A DNA stretch of 5,099 nt, taken from positions 1-5,099 of the forward strand of contig MZGO01000067.1 in assembly GCA_002084985.1 (NCBI GenBank), given 5' to 3'. Origin of the DNA: Thermotoga sp. 4484_232 (lineage in GTDB: Bacteria; Thermotogota; Thermotogae; Thermotogales; Thermotogaceae). Below, one piece after another: positions 1 through 4,538 of this stretch. Numbering within the stretch: the stretch's first letter is position 1; every line of letters starts with the position of its first letter. The notes under the pieces were generated by a model, which was not told where the DNA came from, ran no database searches, and saw only the letters and a program-made list of their open reading frames with translations. The position numbers and the translations under genes are program-made.

Positions 1-14
1 AAACGTCTTAACAT
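1..14 (-). CDS. possible start of a minus-strand gene, truncated at left edge
   Basis: Reading leftwards on the minus strand, an ATG at 14-12 opens a frame (M L R R ...) that is still open at the window edge. A purine-rich GGGGAGG (minus strand, positions 31-25) lies 10 bases before it, a believable though slightly long ribosome-site spacing. A TTG at 21-19 in a different frame is only 3 bases from that site and is less likely. A further ATG at 34-32 has no ribosome site of its own. Only four codons are visible, so no product can be named and the gene itself is a guess based on the strong Shine-Dalgarno match. Confidence 0.3.
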
Positions 15-272
15 TCCTCAATGTCCTCCCCATGCGATATTATCACATATCTTTAAATCAAACAGATGTTTCTACAAAGCGCCTTACTCTCCCCCTAAAG
101 AAGAGCCTGCGACGGTTTATCTTTTGTCATATCTTCTTCTACAGCATCCCCATGACATCATCTCCCTTACAAAGTGTCATCATTGTCTCTTTATCGTTAC
201 CACCTTACTGTTCAAAATTTTTTAAATGTACATCATGATTAAGATTCAAGAGTTCGTGATAAATTAAAAAAC
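15..272. other. intergenic region with no supported gene
   Basis: This stretch separates the left-edge minus-strand start from the MFS gene. A 68-codon plus-strand frame starting at 32 has no ribosome site and a composition unlike the neighbouring proteins, so I do not call it. On the minus strand short open pieces exist (for example 157-95, ending ALL*), broken by stops in every frame; they could be decayed coding DNA or chance. I could not find a convincing plus-strand promoter for the MFS gene: TTGTCT (184-189) followed 17 bases later by TACTGT is the best I see, and its -10 is poor. ATGTACAT (226-233) is a short palindrome of unknown meaning. Confidence 0.5.
39..47 (-). promoter_or_regulatory. 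candidate extended -10 element for the left-edge minus-strand gene
   Basis: The minus strand reads TGTGATAAT at 47-39: a GATAAT -10-like hexamer (44-39) preceded by a TGT that resembles the TGn of an extended -10. No good -35 hexamer is found 16-18 bases upstream, which extended -10 promoters can tolerate. Transcription would begin near 32, giving a leader of under 20 bases in front of the ATG at 14. The site stands or falls with that gene. Confidence 0.22.
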
Positions 273-1367
273 ATGAAAGAATACAAGAAATTCGCTTTAA
301 TCGAGTTTCTCATCTACTCAGTAGTTTCCTCTTATGCTCTTCTGAGTCAGTATTTCGCGGAAGTGGGCTTTTCTTCCTCGCAGATAGGAATTTTGATGTC
401 TTTGATGCCGATCAATTCTCTGATCACAAATCCATTGTACTTCAGGATAGCTGAGAAGAAAGGGAAGGTCTTCATATTGAGGGTGCTGATACTCCCCACC
501 ATCTTTTTCCTCTGGCTTGTATTCCTCTCAAAGGGTTTCCTTCACAAGTTAATATTCATGGCGTTTCTAACCTTCTTCTTACCCGGAATAATTCCGATGG
601 CAGAATCCCTTGCTATAGAGAAGATACCTTCGTACGGCAAGGTCAGATTGTGGGGAACAGTTGGATTTCTGGTATCTGCCTTTTCTTTGGGAATCCTTGT
701 GAGGTTTTCCTTCGTATTCATATTCCTGTGGATGACATCTATTCTGGCCTTGATTTTTGTGACCTTCAGAAATGTAAGAGATACCAGTGTTTCCATCGAA
801 AGAAGAGAACGCACGAGGGTACCTGGTTCTTTCCTTTTGATCCTTCTTTTCGTCATTCTTGGAATAAGCTCCAATTATTTCAATTTTGTCTTCCTTCCGG
901 TTCTTTTCAAACTCAGAAATTACGATGTTTCACTTGCCGGAGTGACTATCTCTCTCATGACGACAACAGAAATTCTCTTTCTCATTTTCTCAGAGAGAAT
1001 TCTCAGGTTCATGGGAACAAGACTTCTCTTCAATTCGGGGTTGTTGGTTATAGGTTTAAGACTTCTTCTTGTCCCGCTTCTAAAAAATCCGTTATCTGCC
1101 ATGCTCATTCAGTTTCTGCATGGATGGACTTACATTGTCATATATTACGCCGTCATGCAGATGATACAGAGCGAACTACCCCTCAAAAGCAGAACGATAG
1201 CTCGTACACTTTTCTGGATGACACTTCAAGGGTTTGCACCGATAACGGGATCATCGCTCGGTGGATTTCTCTCTGAAGCCATCGGTATATCTCAGACATA
1301 CTATCTTTTGGGAACAGCTACTCTTACCTCAGCTTTCGTATTCTTTCTCTTGCGGAGAAAGCTTTGA
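273..1367 (+). CDS. MFS transporter, HcaT-like (YGKVRLWG family)
   Basis: This is a 364-residue integral membrane protein, probably a secondary transporter driven by an ion gradient. The hydrophobic profile fits 12 membrane spans, roughly 7-29, 33-55, 66-86, 90-110, 128-145, 146-165, 187-208, 222-240, 250-270, 273-295, 308-330 and 340-360. A basic central loop at about 166-186 (NVRD...RRERTR) is where MFS proteins join their two halves. The segment PSYGKVRLWGTVGF at about 119-132 closely resembles the YGKVRLWG motif of E. coli HcaT and related permeases (MFS_1-like/LacY-related group). The protein ends in RRKL, a short basic tail. The ATG at 273 is the first possible start: the frame is closed by TAA at 240-242, and no GTG, TTG or other ATG lies between. 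No clear Shine-Dalgarno sequence precedes it, which is unusual in this genome. The substrate cannot be read from the sequence. The aldolase-family gene downstream suggests an organic or sugar acid, but that is inference from position only. Confidence 0.88.
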   Translation: MKEYKKFALIEFLIYSVVSSYALLSQYFAEVGFSSSQIGILMSLMPINSLITNPLYFRIAEKKGKVFILRVLILPTIFFLWLVFLSKGFLHKLIFMAFLTFFLPGIIPMAESLAIEKIPSYGKVRLWGTVGFLVSAFSLGILVRFSFVFIFLWMTSILALIFVTFRNVRDTSVSIERRERTRVPGSFLLILLFVILGISSNYFNFVFLPVLFKLRNYDVSLAGVTISLMTTTEILFLIFSERILRFMGTRLLFNSGLLVIGLRLLLVPLLKNPLSAMLIQFLHGWTYIVIYYAVMQMIQSELPLKSRTIARTLFWMTLQGFAPITGSSLGGFLSEAIGISQTYYLLGTATLTSAFVFFLLRRKL

Positions 1368-1389
1368 AAGAGATCTTCTAGGTGAGTAC

Positions 1390-1440
1390 ATGCTACCCGA
1401 TGATTATGAAAACCTTGTGAAACTTCGAGAGAAATTTTAA
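1390..1440 (+). CDS. possible 16-codon microgene or gene remnant
   Basis: An ATG at 1390 opens a frame encoding MLPDDYENLVKLREKF, ending in TAA at 1438-1440. AGGTGA (1380-1385) lies 4 bases upstream, in the same register as the GGTGATC site of the propeller gene in this window, so initiation is plausible. The frame is also open upstream into the MFS gene, but there it is only a shadow. The charged, protein-like composition suggests a real short peptide, a leader peptide for the downstream gene, or the surviving end of a lost gene. Its small size makes chance a serious alternative. Confidence 0.22.
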   Translation: MLPDDYENLVKLREKF

Positions 1441-1449
1441 CGAGTCGAT

Positions 1450-1472
1450 GATTTTAAAATCTTAAAGATTTT
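1450..1472. promoter_or_regulatory. overlapping palindromes upstream of the aldolase-family gene
   Basis: GATTTTAAAATC (1450-1461) is a perfect 12-base palindrome. It overlaps a second inverted repeat, AAAATCT (1456-1462) and AGATTTT (1466-1472), with a TAA centre. Such symmetry just upstream of a gene often marks a repressor site. Both are AT-only or nearly so, which raises the chance of coincidence. They could also act as a weak hairpin ending the MFS transcript, though no long T-tract follows. Confidence 0.35.
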
Positions 1473-1499
1473 GTGGTATTATTATTTTGGTGTTTTAAT
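1471..1499 (+). promoter_or_regulatory. candidate promoter for the aldolase-family gene
   Basis: TTGTGG (1471-1476) and TTTAAT (1494-1499) are separated by 17 bases and form a plausible but imperfect -35/-10 pair, predicting a transcript start near 1506. An alternative pair is TTAAAA (1454-1459) with TATTAT (1477-1482), also 17 apart. The AT-rich block makes several registers possible, so the exact assignment is uncertain. A promoter here would let the enzyme be transcribed separately from the MFS gene. Confidence 0.35.
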
Positions 1500-1511
1500 A
1501 ATAGGAATAAT

Positions 1512-1528
1512 ATTTCATTATATGAAAT
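1512..1528. promoter_or_regulatory. candidate operator palindrome before the aldolase-family gene
   Basis: ATTTCAT (1512-1518) and ATGAAAT (1522-1528) are perfect 7-base arms around a TAT centre. The site falls just after the predicted transcript start and just before the ribosome site, a common position for a repressor operator in sugar-catabolic genes. No regulator is encoded in the window, so the protein that would bind it is unknown. Confidence 0.4.
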
Positions 1529-1549
1529 CAACGATGAGGAGGTATCGAT

Positions 1550-2467
1550 ATGAAAGTGGTGGAAAAGTTCGGTAGGATCTTGCTTCCTCTCATAACACCT
1601 TTTAAGGAGGATTCCTCAGTCGATTACGAAACAGCTAGAAAAGCAGCGAAATTCGTTGTTGAAAAGGGGTATTGTGACTCTTTGATAATATCCGGAACGA
1701 CGGGAGAGTTCCATTCCTTAACCTTCGAAGAAAGGGTTAAATTGTTTGAAGAGATAAAGGATGAGATAGGAGATAGTGTGCCACTCATCGCAGGAACTGG
1801 TACGATATCTACAAAGGAAACGGTGGAACTCACCAAAGAAGCTGAAAGAATCGGGTATGATGCTGCTATGGTCGTGGTACCCTACTACTGTCATCCAACC
1901 CAGGAGGGAATCTACCAGCACTTCAAAGAAGTTGCTAAAAACACGTCTCTTCCAGTAATGATCTACAACATACCTCTCTTTGTGAATGAAAATATCTCAC
2001 CGGGCACTGTTGCAAAGCTTTCAGAAATAGAGAACATAGTGGCGGTGAAGGAAGAAGCCGGTATAAATCCGTTGCAGACGATGGAATTCATCAAAAAGAC
2101 CGATGGGAAAATAACGGTTTACTCTGGCGATGATTTGATGGTTCTTCAGGTTATGACCCAAGGAGGCGTTGGCGTTGTCAGTGGAGGAGCTCACATCGCC
2201 GGTGATATCGAAAAAGAGATGATAAACGCTTTCCTTGAAGGGAACAACGATCTAGCTGTTGAAAAATTCCATACTCTGTACGATCTCTTCACAGCCTTTC
2301 ATGGAGTTAACAGAAATAGGGTGAATCCAACTCCCCTTGTCAAAGCGGCATTTGAGATGATCTCAGGGCTTCCCACATCAAACGTGAGACCTCCTTTAAC
2401 ACCAGCAAACGATGTCGAAAAGGATTTACTCAAGCAAGTCTTGAAGAAGATAGGAAAATTGAGCTGA
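1550..2467 (+). CDS. DapA/NanA-superfamily aldolase or lyase (dihydrodipicolinate synthase-like paralog)
   Basis: This 305-residue protein has the length and motif order of the class I (Schiff-base) aldolase TIM-barrel family that includes dihydrodipicolinate synthase, N-acetylneuraminate lyase and 2-keto-3-deoxy sugar acid aldolases. Visible motifs are GTTGE at 49-53, PYYCHPTQEG at 111-120, YNIP at 139-142 (Y139 as the catalytic tyrosine) and VAVKE at 164-168, with K167 as the Schiff-base lysine. By a constant offset of 6 from E. coli DapA, T50, Y113, Y139 and K167 match T44, Y107, Y133 and K161. The arginine that binds aspartate semialdehyde in DapA (R138) is replaced by F144, and GTTGEFHSL replaces the usual GTTGES-type sequence. 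Both changes argue against lysine biosynthesis and for cleavage or formation of another 2-oxo acid, perhaps a keto-deoxy sugar acid. An excellent AGGAGGT (1537-1543), 6 bases from the ATG, fixes the start. The MFS gene lies 182 bases upstream in the same direction. Confidence 0.9.
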   Translation: MKVVEKFGRILLPLITPFKEDSSVDYETARKAAKFVVEKGYCDSLIISGTTGEFHSLTFEERVKLFEEIKDEIGDSVPLIAGTGTISTKETVELTKEAERIGYDAAMVVVPYYCHPTQEGIYQHFKEVAKNTSLPVMIYNIPLFVNENISPGTVAKLSEIENIVAVKEEAGINPLQTMEFIKKTDGKITVYSGDDLMVLQVMTQGGVGVVSGGAHIAGDIEKEMINAFLEGNNDLAVEKFHTLYDLFTAFHGVNRNRVNPTPLVKAAFEMISGLPTSNVRPPLTPANDVEKDLLKQVLKKIGKLS

Positions 2468-2480
2468 GGAGGACGTTTCG

Positions 2481-2543
2481 TTGAAAGCTAAAAGAATAAA
2501 ATTGGTATCTGAAGGTCTCCTCTTGGAGACTTTTATACTTTAA
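2481..2543 (+). CDS. possible 20-codon microgene coupled to the aldolase-family gene
   Basis: A perfect AGGAGG (2467-2472) begins at the last base of the preceding stop codon. Eight bases later a TTG at 2481 opens a frame of 20 codons (M K A K R I K L V S E G ...) ending in TAA at 2541-2543. The site and spacing are as good as those of the real genes here, which is why I list it. Against it, the frame runs straight through the terminator hairpin at 2512-2533 and the start is TTG. It may be the beginning of a former operon gene whose body has been lost, a tiny peptide, or chance. Confidence 0.2.
   Translation: MKAKRIKLVSEGLLLETFIL
2512..2534 (+). terminator. intrinsic terminator after the aldolase-family gene
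   Basis: AAGGTCTCC (2512-2520), loop TCTT, then GGAGACTTT (2525-2533) form a 9-pair stem with one G-T wobble, followed by TTTTATACTTT. It lies 45 bases after the stop of the aldolase-family gene and fits Rho-independent termination of plus-strand transcripts. On the minus strand the wobble becomes a mismatch and no T-tract follows directly, so it would be a weaker stop for the convergent propeller gene. Confidence 0.75.
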
Positions 2544-2560
2544 AGATATCAAAGATTATA

Positions 2561-4366
2561 TCACTTCGTCAGATTGGAAAGAGGGAACCAGATTAGATCG
2601 GAGATAATACTAAATTCACTGTTTGCTATTACAAGGCCATTTTCTCCGTCAGCTATGTACACACCGTCTTCATCAGCCCAAACACCATAGGATACACCTT
2701 GAGTGTCTATCGATGTTATCTTTTGAGGAGTTTGTGGATTCGATATGTCGAATACATGCACTCCTGAGTATTCTGCAGAGATGTAGAGGTAATTCCCATG
2801 AATCATCAAACTGTGTGTGGAGCCCACAACAGGTATTTTTTTGACTTCCCGAGGGTTCCCTGGATCGTTGATATCGATTACTACCAGTCCATTCCGGCCG
2901 CATGATGCGAAAGCGTAATCCTCCAGCACGGCAACATCTCTTATCGTTGAAAGGTTGTCAGAACTCAAAGAACCAAGGAGCTGAGGTGATGATGGTGTTG
3001 AGACATCGAATATCAAAAGACCGTTGCCTTCATCTGCTACGTATGCTACATTTCCTTCAAGGTATATTCCAACGGCGTTACCTTCTGTTTCATATTCCTC
3101 TACTACCTCCAGATCCTCCACATCAACGATTTTTAATCCTTCTGTATCAACCACATATGCATAACTTCCCTGAACGTCGATGTCCCAAATGTAGGTATCC
3201 GGTAAATATCCAACCGAAGCAGGATTTTCGGGATTTTCAACATTTACCACGACTAATCCATTTCCGTAATCTGCTATGTATGCATAATTTCCTGAAATTG
3301 CTACAGATTTTGCTTCTCCTTCTGAATTCATCTGTCCCACTATCTCAACTGCATTGAAATCCACGATCGTAAGCCCGACAACACCATCTGCTATGTAAAC
3401 GTAGTTGTCTTTTTTCATAACATGATACGCTTTCCCACCCTTGTTGAAGTGCTCTATCTCTTCGGGACTACTTGGATTCGAGACATTCACCACTACCATT
3501 CCATTCTCTCCTTCCGCTATGTACGCTAAATTCTGGTGAACTATCACATCTTTTGCAAATCCTTCCATTTCTAGGCTTCCCAAAATCTCAAGGTTTTCGC
3601 AGTCTATAATTTTCAATCCATCGTCACCACATGTTATGTAAGCGAGATTTCCGGAAATCCACATCCCCGAGCAGTACACATCAAGAGAATCTTCGACGTA
3701 AGGACTTGTCGGCGTTGAAACGTTCACGATGTAAAAACCACTGGAACTTCCCACAAAGGCTTTATCTTCTGTAACCCATATATCGAATGTCTCACCCTTT
3801 ATGGATAATTGAGCCGCCGGTTTAGGATCATCCGGATCCGAAACATCCACAACCGTTAATCCTCCACGACCACCCACAACGTATGCGTAGTGTCCCTTCA
3901 CCCAAACTTTCTGTGCGTATCTTTCAACAGGAAAGTACCCCTTTTTTACGGGAGCGTTTGGGGTTGAAACATCGACGATGGTCAAACCATCCATGTTCGT
4001 AACGTACGCATAATCGTTTGAGACGAAGACATCAACAACTTTTCCTTCTATATCGACAGATGCTACTTTTTGAGGTTTCTGAGGATCCGAGATGTCGAAT
4101 ATCAAGAGTCCACCGAACCCATCAGCCACATACAGGTAATTTTCATCCATGAACACGCTAAAGCACCATCCGCTGGTATCCTGATTTGCTAGTATATGGG
4201 GATTTTCTGGGTCTTCAACATCGATTACAAAGAATCCCTCAGGTCCTCCTGCTCCATAGATCACTTCCATCTGTGATTTTTCCCCGGTTGGAATCCCCGA
4301 AGGAGCGCACATGGTCATGAGGAAGGATAATGTGATCAATACCATCATCATGAAAAATCTTTTCAT
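2561..4366 (-). CDS. LVIVD-repeat beta-propeller lipoprotein, putative
   Basis: This 601-residue protein is built almost wholly from a repeat of about 41 residues with the pattern D-V-x-V-x-x-x-Y-A-Y-V-A-D-x-x-x-G-L-x-I-V-D-V-S-x-P-x-x-P, the hallmark of LVIVD repeats. The GLxIVD strand recurs near residues 44, 86, 127, 169, 210, 250, 289, 331, 370, 410, 449, 493, 535 and 577, giving 14 units. The first unit lacks its opening strand and the last lacks its closing one, as in propellers that close by joining the two ends. The N-terminus has a lysine-arginine start, a hydrophobic stretch (residues 4-19) and a cysteine at 20 followed by APS, so it is probably exported and lipid-anchored; the residue before the cysteine is Met, not the usual Gly, Ala or Ser. 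GGTGATC (4377-4371), 4 bases before the ATG, is a strong ribosome site. Function is unknown; binding or scaffolding at the cell surface is inference. It is convergent with the aldolase-family gene and divergent from hydF. Confidence 0.88.
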   Translation of the reverse strand: MKRFFMMMVLITLSFLMTMCAPSGIPTGEKSQMEVIYGAGGPEGFFVIDVEDPENPHILANQDTSGWCFSVFMDENYLYVADGFGGLLIFDISDPQKPQKVASVDIEGKVVDVFVSNDYAYVTNMDGLTIVDVSTPNAPVKKGYFPVERYAQKVWVKGHYAYVVGGRGGLTVVDVSDPDDPKPAAQLSIKGETFDIWVTEDKAFVGSSSGFYIVNVSTPTSPYVEDSLDVYCSGMWISGNLAYITCGDDGLKIIDCENLEILGSLEMEGFAKDVIVHQNLAYIAEGENGMVVVNVSNPSSPEEIEHFNKGGKAYHVMKKDNYVYIADGVVGLTIVDFNAVEIVGQMNSEGEAKSVAISGNYAYIADYGNGLVVVNVENPENPASVGYLPDTYIWDIDVQGSYAYVVDTEGLKIVDVEDLEVVEEYETEGNAVGIYLEGNVAYVADEGNGLLIFDVSTPSSPQLLGSLSSDNLSTIRDVAVLEDYAFASCGRNGLVVIDINDPGNPREVKKIPVVGSTHSLMIHGNYLYISAEYSGVHVFDISNPQTPQKITSIDTQGVSYGVWADEDGVYIADGENGLVIANSEFSIISDLIWFPLSNLTK

Positions 4367-4405
4367 GGAGGATCACCCCACGTTTCGTGATAGGGATCTT
4401 TCAAG

Positions 4406-4435
4406 ATTATAATATAAAACGATAGTGAATGTGAA
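4406..4435 (-). promoter_or_regulatory. promoter for the propeller lipoprotein gene
   Basis: The minus strand carries TTCACA (4435-4430), five of six consensus -35 bases, and a perfect TATAAT -10 (4411-4406), separated by 18 bases. Transcription would start near 4399, leaving a leader of about 33 bases that contains the GGTGATC ribosome site. It is the best promoter match in the window. Confidence 0.65.
4408..4418 (+). promoter_or_regulatory. candidate -10 region for the hydF leader transcript
   Basis: On the plus strand TATAAT (4408-4413) and TATAAA (4413-4418) overlap in TATAATATAAA, and the first shares bases with the minus-strand -10. No good -35 sequence lies at the correct distance (TTCGTG at 4384-4389 is poor). 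If used, transcription would start near 4420 and the hydF transcript would carry a leader of about 120 bases that includes the terminator hairpin. Use of this site is inferred from position and AT content. Confidence 0.3.
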
Positions 4436-4443
4436 AAAATAGA

Positions 4444-4467
4444 CATTCCTTCCTGAGGTGGAGGAAT
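4444..4467 (+). other. inverted repeat in the hydF leader
   Basis: ATTCCTTC (4445-4452) can pair with GGAGGAAT (4460-4467) to form an 8-pair stem with one G-T wobble and a 7-base loop. The 3' arm also contains GAGGTGGAGG, a strong ribosome-site-like sequence that has no ATG, GTG or TTG at a proper distance. It sits between the candidate transcript start and the terminator and could be the upstream stem of a regulatory leader RNA. It might equally be a protein-binding site in the divergent promoter region. Confidence 0.35.
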
Positions 4468-4489
4468 TTTCTGACACCGAGGGGGGAAT

Positions 4490-4518
4490 AATCCCCTTCG
4501 GTTGTGAAGGGGATTTTT
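4490..4518 (+). terminator. intrinsic terminator inside the hydF leader (candidate attenuator)
   Basis: AATCCCCTTC (4490-4499), loop GGTTGT, and GAAGGGGATT (4506-4515) form a perfect 10-pair stem running into a T-tract (4514-4518). This is a canonical Rho-independent terminator on the plus strand. No plus-strand gene lies between the previous terminator near 2530 and this one, so it is not the end of a gene. It stands 20 bases before the hydF start. GGGGGG (4481-4486) can pair with the CCCC of the 5' arm across AATAAT, and AAGGGGA of the hydF ribosome site (4522-4528) can pair with TCCCCTT (4492-4498). These three pairings exclude one another, as in attenuators and riboswitch expression platforms. 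The hairpin is directly seen; the switching is inferred. Confidence 0.75.
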
Positions 4519-4538
4519 CATAAGGGGAGTGAGATTCC

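Noticed and set aside
32..238. 68-codon plus-strand open frame
   Set aside because: Its ATG has a C-rich sequence upstream instead of a ribosome site, and the translation looks unlike a folded or membrane protein. More likely a chance frame in intergenic DNA.
650..1276. 208-codon plus-strand frame inside the transporter gene
   Set aside because: It overlaps the MFS frame entirely, and its Cys-, His-, Ser- and Trp-rich composition is typical of a shifted frame. The MFS frame shows clear membrane spans and a family motif.
2902..3357. 151-codon plus-strand frame opposite the propeller gene
   Set aside because: It is the complement of repeat-coding DNA. The periodic propeller repeat on the minus strand explains the sequence; this frame has no ribosome site or recognisable domain.
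2561..4366. DNA repeats in the propeller gene as a CRISPR array or satellite
   Set aside because: The similarity is at protein level with a period of about 41 codons and imperfect bases; there are no identical direct repeats with unique spacers.
4364..4446. 27-codon minus-strand frame ending in an overlap with the propeller gene start
   Set aside because: It has an AGGAAGGA before its ATG, but it spans the strong -35/-10 promoter of the propeller gene and would begin upstream of the predicted transcript start.
4420..4538. A known riboswitch class (fluoride, lysine, SAM, TPP, c-di-GMP) in the hydF leader
   Set aside because: I compared the leader with the conserved core sequences I remember for these classes and found none. 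Only the expression-platform-like hairpins are supported.
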